DNA of 64,000 nt from Vibrio aquaticus (GTDB lineage Bacteria; Pseudomonadota; Gammaproteobacteria; Enterobacterales; Vibrionaceae). Made by a program: the position numbers and the translations under genes. The stretch lies in NCBI RefSeq assembly GCF_003970385.1, contig NZ_RXZH01000002.1, positions 496,001-560,000 of the forward strand, in the 5' to 3' direction. Under the pieces are notes generated by a model. That model was not told the DNA's origin and did no database searches. It saw only the letters and a list, made by a program, of their open reading frames with translations. Positions within the stretch are counted from its first letter, which is position 1. Each line of letters begins with the position of its first letter. Positions 44,789 to 54,039 of this stretch are shown piece after piece.

Positions 44789-45427
44789 CTATCGGCCTCG
44801 GCCATCAAACATGACGATAATGGTCTTAGAAATAATCGACATATCCATTGTTAGCCATGACTTCATTGAACAGAGAGATAGGGCATAGCTGTGGTCATAG
44901 CCGACTTTTCTGCGCACATCATCAATACAGGTATCATAGCCTTGATTCACCTGAGCCAAACCTGTGATGCCCGGCATGACACCGTAGGTTCGGTCAGCAA
45001 AGTAAGGAATGGCATTCTCAAGTTTACTGTAAAAGCTTGGTCGTTCAGGGCGAGGACCAATCAGTGACATATCGCCAAGAACGACATTGATCAGTTGTGG
45101 GATCTCATCGAGACGGGTCTTGCGTAAAAAGCGTCCAACGGGTGTGATTCTTGGGTCATTCTCTGTTGCCCAAACAGCACCGGTACGTTGCTCTGCATCT
45201 TGGTACATGGTTCGAAACTTAATGATTTCGAAAAACACCATTTTCTCCGGTGTAGACTTACCCACGCGCAGTTGTTTGTAGAAAATAGGGCCAGGAGAAG
45301 TGACCTTAATGGCAATGGCAATGAAGGGAATCATTGGCATCAGTACAAGTAGGCCAGCAAGCGCGCCACATAGATCAAATAGACGTTTGGCTAACCAGAT
45401 TGAGGTGTGATTTGCTACATTGTTCAT
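44789..45427 (-). CDS. sypR: Undecaprenyl-phosphate sugar-phosphate transferase SypR
   Basis: This initiating enzyme of polysaccharide synthesis moves a sugar-1-phosphate onto undecaprenyl phosphate at the inner membrane. The 212-residue chain is the short form without the large N-terminal membrane domain. It has one membrane segment (about 17-40), then KVTSPGPIFYKQLRVG, FRTM, GRFLRKTRLDEIPQLINVVLGDMSLIGPRPE (in parts) and PGITGLAQVNQG, the bacterial sugar transferase signature. AAGGAG precedes the ATG. It is the last gene of the cluster. Confidence 0.9.
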   Translation of the reverse strand: MNNVANHTSIWLAKRLFDLCGALAGLLVLMPMIPFIAIAIKVTSPGPIFYKQLRVGKSTPEKMVFFEIIKFRTMYQDAEQRTGAVWATENDPRITPVGRFLRKTRLDEIPQLINVVLGDMSLIGPRPERPSFYSKLENAIPYFADRTYGVMPGITGLAQVNQGYDTCIDDVRRKVGYDHSYALSLCSMKSWLTMDMSIISKTIIVMFDGRGR

Positions 45428-45436
45428 GGTAACTCC

Positions 45437-46630
45437 TTATTGGTCCACTCGAGACCATTTTCCTGATTCAAATCCGAATAAATAACGTAATCCACCGACA
45501 AAATTGGCGTAGTGACCTACGACGATATACAAGACCAATTTGCACAGCTTGTGGCTAAAAATGTATGGGATAAAGTAACTCAGCAGTGCAAGCGAATAGA
45601 GTGCAATTTGTGCTAACAGTGCTGCTTGAAACAGAGGGTATTCAATGAGGTAAATGGAACTAAGCAAGCAGTACACCAGTAAATAAGGGGTGACGAGGCG
45701 TAATCCTTTTCCTGAAATGAAGGCAAAAGCGACTCCACGGTGTCTAGGAAGAAACATATCGGAGAGTCGAATTGCTTGCTGCATATTACCCGCAGAGATA
45801 CGTAAGCGGCGATTGAAATCTTGTACTTGGTTAGAGGGTTCAAGCTCAAGTGCCACCATTTGAGGTTCATATATTGCACTAAAACCTTGGCGTACAATCA
45901 TCATTGGAATGATAAAGTCATCGTTGATGGTATTTTGTTCCATCTCTTCAAAAAGGTGGGTTCTAAACAGGTAAAACGCACCGTGAGCACCAAGCGTAGA
46001 GCCTAAGCTTGATTCATCCATTTTGACTTTGCTCTGGTACTGCCAGTAACGGTTTTCGCCCTCATTTTGACTAGCAAACAACTGATAATGGCCATTCACT
46101 ACGCCAACATGGCGATCATTAAAGTGTTTGTTGGCAATCCACAAGGCATCAACAGAAATCAGGGCAGAGACATCACTGAGCGCAACAATATCCGAATCAA
46201 TCTGCTTCATTTGCTGGTTAATGAGCGACACTTTACCGACGTTGTTGTCAAAAGCACGAATTTCGATATGTGCATCACAGCAGATCGCTTCTTGGATGGT
46301 TTGCTCGGCAATGTGTACGGTTCTATCTGTGCACCCATCACATGCAATCACTATTTTAAGCTTGTCTTTTGGGTAGTCTAAAGAAGCAACGTTGCGTATT
46401 TTATCTGCAATCCATTGTTCTTCATTATAAGCAGGGATCAGAATAGTCATGCTACGACAGGTGCGGTCTGCTTTCGCTTTTCTATAGCCTCTGACTTTAA
46501 GTTTCAGCTGCTTGATAGGGTGGCTTTTAGAGTACCAAGACAGAAGGATCGGGTAGCCGACGTGGTGATAGACCACCAGCGCACTGCTTAGCGCAAACAG
46601 CGCCATTAAGATTGCATCAATCATGCGCAT
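45437..46630 (-). CDS. sypQ: Family 2 glycosyltransferase SypQ
   Basis: This 397-residue membrane glycosyltransferase has an N-terminal helix (about 4-24), a GT-A domain with TILIPAYNEEQWIADKI (about 62-78), ACDGCTD, LSDVSAL and NDDFIIPM, and a C-terminal group of hydrophobic helices (about 315-380), as in processive GT2 enzymes. The start at 46630 overlaps sypP by ten bases; the ATG at 46624 is better spaced from GAGGAG and may be used. Donor sugar is unknown. Confidence 0.87.
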   Translation of the reverse strand: MRMIDAILMALFALSSALVVYHHVGYPILLSWYSKSHPIKQLKLKVRGYRKAKADRTCRSMTILIPAYNEEQWIADKIRNVASLDYPKDKLKIVIACDGCTDRTVHIAEQTIQEAICCDAHIEIRAFDNNVGKVSLINQQMKQIDSDIVALSDVSALISVDALWIANKHFNDRHVGVVNGHYQLFASQNEGENRYWQYQSKVKMDESSLGSTLGAHGAFYLFRTHLFEEMEQNTINDDFIIPMMIVRQGFSAIYEPQMVALELEPSNQVQDFNRRLRISAGNMQQAIRLSDMFLPRHRGVAFAFISGKGLRLVTPYLLVYCLLSSIYLIEYPLFQAALLAQIALYSLALLSYFIPYIFSHKLCKLVLYIVVGHYANFVGGLRYLFGFESGKWSRVDQ

Positions 46631-47709
46631 TTCTCCTCTGTTAGCGCTTCGTATGCCAGAACCATATTACGGATATCGTTGTTCTTGACGATGAACTCGC
46701 GTGGTGACTCTTGGTACGCTGAACTTAACGCTTTGCGCAGTGCCTTACTGAGCAGTTTTGGGTTTTCTGCAGGGGCGAGCTGGCCGGTTTTAGGGCATAG
46801 CGTTTCTTTGGTTGCACCCACGTCTGTTGCTACTGTCGCGATACCACAAGATTGCGCTTCTAAAGTAGAAAGCGGGAAACCTTCACTGCGTGAGGGTAGG
46901 CAAAATAGATCGAGAGATTGGTAGAACTTGGGCATGTCATTGACCAGTCCAAGAAAGGTCACTCTATGGTTGAGTCCAAGCTGCCTGGCTTGTTGCTGAA
47001 GCGCTTCTCGTTGGCTACCATCACCCGCAATGACCAGTTGAATGTTGTTAGGTAAGAAGCAGAGTGCATTGATCAGAATATCGTGACCTTTAACCTGTTC
47101 AAGTCGACCAGCTGTACCAATAAATTTTGGGGAGGTGGCTAAGCCTAGAGATTGACGAGCAAGTATTTGAGACCCAGGCTTGAAGCTTGCGCTATCTATG
47201 CCATTTTTGATTACCGTAACGGATTGATGGGTAAAGTACTGTTTGATTTGGTCCCGCACTAGGCTGGCATCGGCAACGAGTCTTGGTTTACCCAGTTTCA
47301 AAGCGAGATCTTGTAAGAAACGATGTTTTGGGTTGGATAAGTGCCAAGCATCGTGTTCAGTGTGAATTCGATGTTTTACATTGGCGAGCCTGGCTGCAAT
47401 TGAACCGTATAAAATGGGGCCAATATGGTGGGTATGAACCACATTGGGTTTAAGCATGACGAACAGCTGATAGAGCTTCGATAGGGTATTGAGGCTGTAA
47501 CCTGATGGTTTGTTGAGAAAGATAAGCTGCTTTTCAACTTGTGCCAATCGCGGCCATTGTTTGATAGCGGCTTCCTTGTTTCCTTCTAAGCTGACAATCA
47601 TCACTTGATTGGTTGGGCTTGAGAACTGCAGCATATTCAGTGCTAACGCTTCGAGTCCACCCGGAGACAAGTGCTGTACAACGTGAATGGTTGTCGTTCC
47701 TTGCATCAT
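46621..47709 (-). CDS. sypP: Family 4 glycosyltransferase SypP
   Basis: This GT-B glycosyltransferase of about 362 residues has HLSPGGLEALALNML near the start, FIGTAGRLEQVKGHDILINAL and the C-terminal donor site LFCLPSRSEGFPLSTLEAQSCG (in parts). The frame is open to a GTG at 47727. AGGAG just before the twin ATGs at 47709 and 47706 makes one of those the start. It leads the sypPQR unit and is preceded by a gap with a sigma-54-type promoter. Confidence 0.86.
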   Translation of the reverse strand: MMQGTTTIHVVQHLSPGGLEALALNMLQFSSPTNQVMIVSLEGNKEAAIKQWPRLAQVEKQLIFLNKPSGYSLNTLSKLYQLFVMLKPNVVHTHHIGPILYGSIAARLANVKHRIHTEHDAWHLSNPKHRFLQDLALKLGKPRLVADASLVRDQIKQYFTHQSVTVIKNGIDSASFKPGSQILARQSLGLATSPKFIGTAGRLEQVKGHDILINALCFLPNNIQLVIAGDGSQREALQQQARQLGLNHRVTFLGLVNDMPKFYQSLDLFCLPSRSEGFPLSTLEAQSCGIATVATDVGATKETLCPKTGQLAPAENPKLLSKALRKALSSAYQESPREFIVKNNDIRNMVLAYEALTEEKCA

Positions 47710-47753
47710 ATTGCTCCTCTCAATCACTCAATTAGGTATATGTAATTGTATGG

Positions 47754-47769
47754 AGCATGAACTGTGCCA
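47754..47769 (-). promoter_or_regulatory. Sigma-54-type promoter of sypPQR
   Basis: On the minus strand TGGCAC-AGTTC-ATGCT has the invariant GG and GC ten bases apart. It lies about 45 bases before sypP, in a gap of about 137 bases that holds no gene. Confidence 0.72.
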
Positions 47770-47840
47770 GATTTAAAGTTGTTTAATATCATTGGTTTGG
47801 GGTTGATTTTTCTGTTTGGAATTGTGATATTTCAATTTGA

Positions 47841-47854
47841 ATCTCGTTATGAAT
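47841..47854. promoter_or_regulatory. Weak SypG-binding-site match before sypP
   Basis: ATCTCGTTATGAAT matches the published consensus TTCTCA-N3-TGMDW at nine of eleven defined positions. It is about 75 bases upstream of the -24 element and straddles the sypO stop. Confidence 0.45.
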
Positions 47855-49283
47855 CTAGAGATTTAATTTTGGGAATTTGCGTCAGCATAGGTGCACGTGT
47901 AATTCGCTCAATGTCTTCTTTACGGCGAATAGAAGAGTCAAATAACTCAAAGACAATCGCGAGCCCACAACCAAGGCCCATTCCCGCAATGATTCCGGCA
48001 ATAATGTAAACGAACGTTGGAAAGTTAGCCGGGCGACTTGGGGTATAAGGCAAATCGATGATCTTTACACGTTTGTTTTGTTCGAAAATACCCAGTGAGC
48101 CAGTCAATTGGGCCATCTCATAGCGTTGTATGAGTTCATCATAGAGTTGGCGTTTGATTTCGGCATCACGAACTAGACGATGCATGCTTTTGGCATTATC
48201 ACCAAATCGGTTCGCTTGTTGTTCAAGCTCTTTGATCATGCGCTCTAAGCTTTTGGTTTCTTCTGACAGCGATTCGTATCGGCTTCTGACCAGTTGCAGG
48301 CTGTGCAGTTGTGTGACCAATAGAGGTTGAACATCCCCCAACTGTTCGACTTTCGCGCTGCTCGCGATGTCCCACAATTGATCGCTGCTGATATTCGGTT
48401 GTTCGGTTTGCAGCAAGATGGCACGCTCGTTTTCGAGTCGACGCAATTCACGCTCTTTACCTTGAACCGCGCTGTGGTTGTCGGTGTATTTAGCTCTTAA
48501 TAGGGTAAGTTCACTGCGAATTTCAATGATCTGATCTTCTATCTTACCGACGACAGGGTTGGTTTTAGAAAGTTGTTGATCGAGTGAACCTAAGCTTCTT
48601 TCTACACCCGCCAGCTCGGCTTTCTTCTCAGCATAGCTTTGCTTGAGTGCCGCTAAGCGACCTAACGCTTGGCTTTGCATCTCAGGGGTCACGGATGCAT
48701 AGCGGTTTTTAAATTCGGCCAGTTTGTTTTCGGCTTCTTCCAGATCTAAACGGCGCTTCTCGATATGAATGGCTAGAAACTCGGAGGAGTCTTGTATCGA
48801 TGAACGCTCTGGGGCGAGTAGCTGATCTATAAAATGTTGGCTGATTGACTCTAACATTTCTTTCATGCCATCAGGCTTGTTGGAGGTAAAGGTGATCTTC
48901 AAAAAATCTTTACCTGGCTGAGTGACATTAAGGTTACTTGAGAGGCGATAAATCATTTGATCACGCTCTGCCGCCGACATTTGATCGTTAATGAGGTCAT
49001 GCTCTTTGGCGACTGCGGTTAAAACGTGGCGACTTTTGAGCAAGGTGCTGAGTGCATTGAGACGTTCTTTGAGCATGGTCGACACAGCAATATCTTCCAA
49101 AAATGGATTCATCTTTGCAGTCTCTTGAATCAGCATAGATGTATGCGAAACGTAATTGGTTGGTGCCATTTTGGCGACGAACAAACCAATAAACGGGAAA
49201 ATCAAGATCGGCACGATAATCACGTAACGCTGACGCCACATGCCATTAAGAATCACAATGAATCTGAGCTTGAGTTCGTTCAT
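47847..49283 (-). CDS. sypO: Polysaccharide chain-length protein (Wzz/GumC type) SypO
   Basis: This 478-residue inner-membrane co-polymerase has TM1 at about 16-36, a long periplasmic coiled coil (about 150-400, with LEEAENKLAEFKNRY) and TM2 at about 425-447 after the Pro-rich DLPYTPSRPANFP. There is no fused kinase domain; SypD supplies the separate kinase. It controls the length or export of the polymer. It overlaps the sypN start by four bases. Confidence 0.9.
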   Translation of the reverse strand: MNELKLRFIVILNGMWRQRYVIIVPILIFPFIGLFVAKMAPTNYVSHTSMLIQETAKMNPFLEDIAVSTMLKERLNALSTLLKSRHVLTAVAKEHDLINDQMSAAERDQMIYRLSSNLNVTQPGKDFLKITFTSNKPDGMKEMLESISQHFIDQLLAPERSSIQDSSEFLAIHIEKRRLDLEEAENKLAEFKNRYASVTPEMQSQALGRLAALKQSYAEKKAELAGVERSLGSLDQQLSKTNPVVGKIEDQIIEIRSELTLLRAKYTDNHSAVQGKERELRRLENERAILLQTEQPNISSDQLWDIASSAKVEQLGDVQPLLVTQLHSLQLVRSRYESLSEETKSLERMIKELEQQANRFGDNAKSMHRLVRDAEIKRQLYDELIQRYEMAQLTGSLGIFEQNKRVKIIDLPYTPSRPANFPTFVYIIAGIIAGMGLGCGLAIVFELFDSSIRRKEDIERITRAPMLTQIPKIKSLDS

Positions 49284-50404
49284 AAAGACTCCAACATGTG
49301 CTGCACTTGCTGTGAACGCTCATCCCAACTGTTACGGTTAATCGACATCTCTGAAACGGAACGGTTGGGTGACGCTGTTGTGGCGATGCGTGCGAGTGCG
49401 AGCGAGAAGCCATCCGCATCGGTCACGACATCAACGTGCTCGGAATAAGGTGTGAGTGCTGGAAATGGCGTGCTGATCACTTTTGACTTTGCAGCCAGGT
49501 ATTCCAGCAGTTTAAGTGGGCTACACGCAGCAATTTGGTCGTTAGCAAGGAAGGGCAGTAAGCTCACATCCCAATGTTGACTGTAGCTTGGTAATTCGTG
49601 ATGAGGCCGAGGCCCTAAGTAATGCACATTGTTGAGTTTGGGAAGCGGATTGCTTGTCAGCTCAATTGGACCGATAAAGACGAATTGCCAGTCACTATTG
49701 GTTCGGCAGACCTTCTCAATCATTTCATAATCCAACCAATTAGACAGGCTACCGTAAAAGCCAGCGATTTTATGGCATGGATCAGGGAGATCGGACGCAC
49801 GAGCAGTAGGTGTACTGAACAATTGGGTATCTACGCCATGGGGAACATAGTGTGTTTTGGCTTGGGGAAACTTGCTGACTAACTTACTGCTCGCGGCAAA
49901 AATAAGGTCCGCTTTCTCAATAAGCTTACTCTCGTGTTCGGCGACTGTTTGATGATCCACACCTGCTAAAGAAGCGAAGTCGTCACCACAATAATAGACG
50001 ACTGCCGATTCGCCCAGATGACCACATAAGTCGGCAGCGGTTGGTAGCGAACTCCACAAGATGGGGTTATTCAGCTTCAACCGTTTGATGAGTGGCTTCA
50101 ACTGGCGGCAGAGCATCATTTTTGCTGCCTGACGCGCGAACATAGAGCTCGGTGCAGGAATCGTGCGTAAATTAACCACTGTGATGTTACTTGGCAGTTG
50201 CTTTGATGTTTGGTAACCAGATTTCCCTTTGCCCATCAATTTTAACGCAGCGCGCTTGATGTCTTGCGTCGTCCACTTGGGCTGACGTAAACCAATGGAG
50301 TTTACCCACAGCACCTTGCGATATTGAGCAAGACGAGTGATGAGGTGTTGTGTACTTGACGGTAAACCGCCAAAGTCTTCGCCAAAGACAATGAGATCAC
50401 GCAT
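49280..50404 (-). CDS. sypN: Glycosyltransferase SypN
   Basis: This 374-residue GT-B type enzyme has VFGEDFGGLPSSTQHL at the start, VVYYCGDDFASLAGVD in the middle, and IAGFYGSLSNWLDYEMI then CSPLKLLEYLAAKSKVIST in the donor-binding half. It overlaps sypM by eight bases and is preceded by GGAGG. The family pattern is of GT1/GT4-like enzymes; the sugar is not known. Confidence 0.84.
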   Translation of the reverse strand: MRDLIVFGEDFGGLPSSTQHLITRLAQYRKVLWVNSIGLRQPKWTTQDIKRAALKLMGKGKSGYQTSKQLPSNITVVNLRTIPAPSSMFARQAAKMMLCRQLKPLIKRLKLNNPILWSSLPTAADLCGHLGESAVVYYCGDDFASLAGVDHQTVAEHESKLIEKADLIFAASSKLVSKFPQAKTHYVPHGVDTQLFSTPTARASDLPDPCHKIAGFYGSLSNWLDYEMIEKVCRTNSDWQFVFIGPIELTSNPLPKLNNVHYLGPRPHHELPSYSQHWDVSLLPFLANDQIAACSPLKLLEYLAAKSKVISTPFPALTPYSEHVDVVTDADGFSLALARIATTASPNRSVSEMSINRNSWDERSQQVQHMLESL

Positions 50405-51128
50405 GATAGCCTCCCGTTGGATTCAGCTGTTTCACAACTTTTGCAGGGTTTCCGGCTGCGACAACGAACGGAGGCAGTGATTTGGTCACAACGCTGCCTG
50501 TCGCAACAACGGTGCCTTCCCCAATGGTGACATTTGGGCAAACCGTCACTTTCGTCCCTAACCAAACGTCTTTTTTCAAGATGATGTTACCGACATCGCA
50601 ATCAAGATCGCCATGACCTTCAGCGCGAAGCTTAGCGTTTAATGAATGGCCGGAGTAACCAAATAAGAAGGCACCACCAGCAATGCGCACATTGTCTTCA
50701 ATGATCACCTTACGACCAATGGCTATCGTACTTTGCCAACCAATATCAACGTTGTTTCCGACTATAAGCTCAGGTGAAGGACTCTCAGGGCGAGCACTGA
50801 ATGTGGTGTGGCCAGATATACGGCAATCCTTACCTAATTCAATGGCCAGTGGACCAGAGACAAAAGGGACACCTCCGAATAAATAGAGACCGCGGCCGTA
50901 ACGGCGAAGTTTGCCTTTAAAAGCGGGAGTATGAATAAGAACTCGCAGTACATTGTTGAATAGATTGGTCGATGTGCCATACAAGAAAGCAATCAGCTGA
51001 TTCAGGATGTGGGGAGTAGGTAGGTCGCAGGCGCGAACTGCCTTAAGGAAAGCGAACAATTTTCGATACGATGGATTGTCATTGTTCTTTAGCCAAGTTT
51101 TAAATTCAGATATTTGCGCTGCCAACAT
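50397..51128 (-). CDS. sypM: Left-handed beta-helix acyltransferase SypM
   Basis: This 243-residue protein has a hexapeptide-repeat C-terminal half (for example IGRKVIIEDNVRIAGGAFLFG, GTKVTVCPNVTIGEGTVVATGS in parts), typical of O-acetyltransferases of the LbetaH fold, plus a helical N-terminal part. It likely acetylates the polysaccharide or a precursor. AAGGAG precedes the ATG. It is first in the sypMNO unit, with a perfect SypG site upstream. Confidence 0.87.
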   Translation of the reverse strand: MLAAQISEFKTWLKNNDNPSYRKLFAFLKAVRACDLPTPHILNQLIAFLYGTSTNLFNNVLRVLIHTPAFKGKLRRYGRGLYLFGGVPFVSGPLAIELGKDCRISGHTTFSARPESPSPELIVGNNVDIGWQSTIAIGRKVIIEDNVRIAGGAFLFGYSGHSLNAKLRAEGHGDLDCDVGNIILKKDVWLGTKVTVCPNVTIGEGTVVATGSVVTKSLPPFVVAAGNPAKVVKQLNPTGGYHA

Positions 51129-51162
51129 AACATGCTCCTTTTGCTATTTTACAAAGAGCTAT

Positions 51163-51178
51163 TTCATGTTGCGTGCCA
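51163..51178 (-). promoter_or_regulatory. Sigma-54-like promoter of sypMNO
   Basis: The minus strand reads TGGCAC-GCAAC-ATGAA. The -24 half is perfect but the -12 half has GA where GC is expected. Position (35-50 bases before sypM) and the SypG site at 51238 support it. Confidence 0.55.
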
Positions 51179-51224
51179 AAATAATAATTTAATAAAAACA
51201 GTTAGTTAAATAAAGACAATAAAC

Positions 51225-52598
51225 TCAGTTGGGTGTTTTCTCATTTTGAGAATAGTTTTGCGTGATTCGAGAAAGCGCCACACATAGAGCGGAAAGGATA
51301 TAAATCGGCCAAGTAAAGCCCTGGGTTAAGAAGGTGCCCGAAACAATAGTCCCGATGATTCCAGCGTAAACCGCCAACGAAGTCGCATACATATAAGGGC
51401 TGACTGGCTCAGCGCTGTTTTCGATTGCAATGAGTGTGTGTCGGCTGGTTTGAATGAGCGAAATAATGATCGCGATAAAGATGATTAAGCCTAAGAAGCC
51501 GGTTTCCGCTAGCACCCCAAACCAAGTGCTGTGAACAGCATGATTCAAACCATCCCAGTGTGGACTGTAGTAAAAATAATTTGAGTAGAAATTGTTGAGG
51601 CCGACCCCGGTTAAAGGGTTATCCACTGCCATTTTGAACGCGGCTTCCCAAGCATAAAGTCTACCCATTGCTGAAGCATCAATGCCTTCTTCTGCAGCGC
51701 CTCCTGACTGACGATCTGAAATGCCGGCTACGGAGAAAAGAACGAGCAGGCCAACAATTGCAATCACAAACAGCACCGTTTTAGAGCGAATCAAGCGAAG
51801 ACCAAAAATACCAAATACCGCGACAGAGCCCAACAGGCCGCCCCGGCTTTGTGTTGCGATAACGGCAGCCATGGCTAAAACCAAACAGATTAGCCCAAGA
51901 AGTCGCGCGCTTCCTATCCCCTTAGTTGTCGCAAAGCTGATCGCAAAGGCTAGGGGGAACATTAACACCAATGACAAGTCGTTTGGATCGCCAAGTACAG
52001 AACCCAGTGCTCGACCAATGGTGACACGAGAGCCTTCGACTAGGCCAATGCCACTGGCTGAGTTGTATAAGGCCACCGTCGCGATGAGTAGTCCGGCTAA
52101 GATAATCAGTGTGGCGATTTTCTTCACTTCCTCTTCGCTATTCACCAGCCAGGCAATCGCCAGTGTCATGACAATGATCTTCCAGTAGATGTTTTTGAAA
52201 TAAGTGATGGCCAGCCCCGGGTTAGAGGACAAGATTGAACCGATAACTACCAACAGCCAAAAGATTGCAAGCCACGTAAAACAAGGGTGCCAATAGGTAT
52301 CCATTTTTCGGCTGATCAATGAATGCCATAGTAGCCCTGCTAACGCGCCAAGTGATAGCAGAAGTGGAATCTTCAGTGAATAAAGAGCAGGGATAGCTTC
52401 ATGGATGCGGAAGAAAGAGAACAGAACAAACAGACTGACTAGCCAAAACGTTTGGTTGAGAACAAACAGCACGCCAAGGGGAGCAAAACAGAGCACGATC
52501 GCTACAGCAGGGTGAGGTGCAAGAAACCAAACAGCACCAAGTACGCCACTAATGAGCGTCATGGTGAGAAGGCTCTTAGTGCGATCAATATGGCTCAT
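51225..52598 (-). CDS. sypL: O-antigen ligase/polymerase family protein SypL
   Basis: This 457-residue inner-membrane protein has about eleven to twelve hydrophobic segments. The Wzy/WaaL signature is in the large periplasmic loop: AWEAAFKMAVDNPLTGVGLNNF (in parts), then LNHAVHSTWFGVLAETGFLGL. It probably polymerises repeat units on the periplasmic face. It overlaps sypK by four bases (ATGA). Confidence 0.9.
   Translation of the reverse strand: MSHIDRTKSLLTMTLISGVLGAVWFLAPHPAVAIVLCFAPLGVLFVLNQTFWLVSLFVLFSFFRIHEAIPALYSLKIPLLLSLGALAGLLWHSLISRKMDTYWHPCFTWLAIFWLLVVIGSILSSNPGLAITYFKNIYWKIIVMTLAIAWLVNSEEEVKKIATLIILAGLLIATVALYNSASGIGLVEGSRVTIGRALGSVLGDPNDLSLVLMFPLAFAISFATTKGIGSARLLGLICLVLAMAAVIATQSRGGLLGSVAVFGIFGLRLIRSKTVLFVIAIVGLLVLFSVAGISDRQSGGAAEEGIDASAMGRLYAWEAAFKMAVDNPLTGVGLNNFYSNYFYYSPHWDGLNHAVHSTWFGVLAETGFLGLIIFIAIIISLIQTSRHTLIAIENSAEPVSPYMYATSLAVYAGIIGTIVSGTFLTQGFTWPIYILSALCVALSRITQNYSQNEKTPN
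51238..51252. promoter_or_regulatory. SypG-binding site before sypM
   Basis: TTCTCATTTTGAGAA fits TTCTCA-N3-TGMDW at every defined position and is also a 6-3-6 palindrome. It is about 60 bases upstream of the -24 element, in the last codons of sypL. Confidence 0.78.
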
Positions 52599-54022
52599 GA
52601 TGCTTTACCAAGGTAAGTCTGCAGATAAGAAAACGCAGATTTGAACGTATCAGGATCGATGAGCTTGGCTTTAAGTCCATATGCCACCAAGGCTAATGGT
52701 TGAAGTACCAACATAAGCAGCGCCAGTTCGACATTGTTTTGGTAACCACTGGTAAATAGGAACAGTGTGGTGAGGAGGATCAGCCCTAAAATCGAAGGTG
52801 ACTGATAGCGAAGTGGCGCGAGCGTTTGACTATGCCAAAAGGTTGCCACAAATCGCACCACTTGGCCGACAACCAGAGCGACCAAAATCGCTTTGATACC
52901 AAGGTCGCTAAAGAAATAACAAAGTGAGAAAGCAATCAAGGTTGCCGAGAGATTAATCAGTAAAAGGTGAGTGGTCTTTTTACGATACAAAACGCCCAGG
53001 TTGGTCAGTTCTACTAGCTCTTTAAACAGCATCGTAATGATTGCTAAGCTGACATAAGACGCAGCCAATAGATAGTTGGTAGGTAGGAGTAATTGAATAA
53101 ACAGCTGGCTTAACCACGCTACAATTAGCGCCAAAAAGCAAAGCAGCATAATGCCTTGTTGTGTGATCTGCGCAGTGTAGTGTCGTCCAAATTGTTCCAA
53201 AGCGTGGAAGCGTTTCGGCATCCACCACATATGGAAAGGTTGAATCAAAATACCAACGCCTAAGGCAAATTTCGCGGCAATCGCATACATGCCTAATGTC
53301 ACCAAGTCGGTGGTGCCTGCAATGATCCAACGTTCTGCGCCACTTAATCCAAAGGCAACAACGGCTGACAGCATGAGGGGAGAGCTATAACGAACGTATT
53401 CTAGAATCACCTTACGGGTTGGTAATGTGAATGAAAACCCAATGGTGAAGTGCAAGAAAAGGTACTGACTCAATGTACAAAACACATTAATGGCGAAAAC
53501 AGTCGTGACGGTGGGGCTGTTGTTTAACGCCCATACCAACAATAGGAACTGCAAAGCAACGGTACAGGTGCAGATTTTGAAAAATCGCATTGCTTGGCCT
53601 TGTAAGCGTAACCAGGCAAGGCAGATTGCAAGCGGCGCTTCATAGCAAAGTACTAATGCCATCAATCCCAGAATTGAATCGCTGAATGACTCGATTTTAA
53701 CAGGGACAGCATAGTAAACCGCAACGAGCAGCGTTGTCGCGCCAAGGGAAATCAACAGGGTGGCGTAATAGAGCTTTGAGGCAATGGTTTTTTGCTGTTC
53801 CTCGTCATCGACAGTGCCGATAAAGCGATACAGGTTTTCATGCATTGCTAGCCCAATCACAAGGCTCGCAAAAACGGTAGTGATGCCAATAAGTTCGAGC
53901 TGACCGAGCTGTTCTGGCAGCAAGTAATACGCCATAAGAGGAAGGGTGATCAGTGAAAACCCTTTCATTAGGAATACACTGAAGGCGTATAGGCTAATAC
54001 TCTTGATTTGTGCTGATTTCAT
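52595..54022 (-). CDS. sypK: Polysaccharide repeat-unit flippase (Wzx type) SypK
   Basis: This 475-residue membrane protein has about twelve to fourteen hydrophobic segments. It starts SISLYAFSVFLMKGFSLITLPLMAYYL (in parts), and LMLSAVVAFGLSGAERWIIAGTTDL is typical of MOP/Wzx flippases. It moves the lipid-linked unit across the inner membrane before polymerisation by SypL. It starts 17 bases after the sypJ stop in the plus-coordinate sense, i.e. immediately downstream in transcription. Confidence 0.9.
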   Translation of the reverse strand: MKSAQIKSISLYAFSVFLMKGFSLITLPLMAYYLLPEQLGQLELIGITTVFASLVIGLAMHENLYRFIGTVDDEEQQKTIASKLYYATLLISLGATTLLVAVYYAVPVKIESFSDSILGLMALVLCYEAPLAICLAWLRLQGQAMRFFKICTCTVALQFLLLVWALNNSPTVTTVFAINVFCTLSQYLFLHFTIGFSFTLPTRKVILEYVRYSSPLMLSAVVAFGLSGAERWIIAGTTDLVTLGMYAIAAKFALGVGILIQPFHMWWMPKRFHALEQFGRHYTAQITQQGIMLLCFLALIVAWLSQLFIQLLLPTNYLLAASYVSLAIITMLFKELVELTNLGVLYRKKTTHLLLINLSATLIAFSLCYFFSDLGIKAILVALVVGQVVRFVATFWHSQTLAPLRYQSPSILGLILLTTLFLFTSGYQNNVELALLMLVLQPLALVAYGLKAKLIDPDTFKSAFSYLQTYLGKAS

Positions 54023-54039
54023 ATTTCACCTTCCGCCAA

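Noticed and set aside
44623..44814. Open frame of 63 codons past the end of sypR on the plus strand.
   Set aside because: It overlaps the candidate terminator hairpin and the end of sypR and has no start signal.
47764..48009. Open frame of 81 codons on the plus strand starting in the sypO-sypP gap.
   Set aside because: Its beginning coincides with the sigma-54 promoter and it then runs antisense to sypO. It has no supporting motif, although it starts with a hydrophobic stretch.
52548..52566. Another TTCTCA-N3-TG match, read on the minus strand, near the start of sypL.
   Set aside because: The bases after TG do not fit the SypG consensus, there is no sigma-54 promoter nearby and it is inside the sypK-sypL overlap region.
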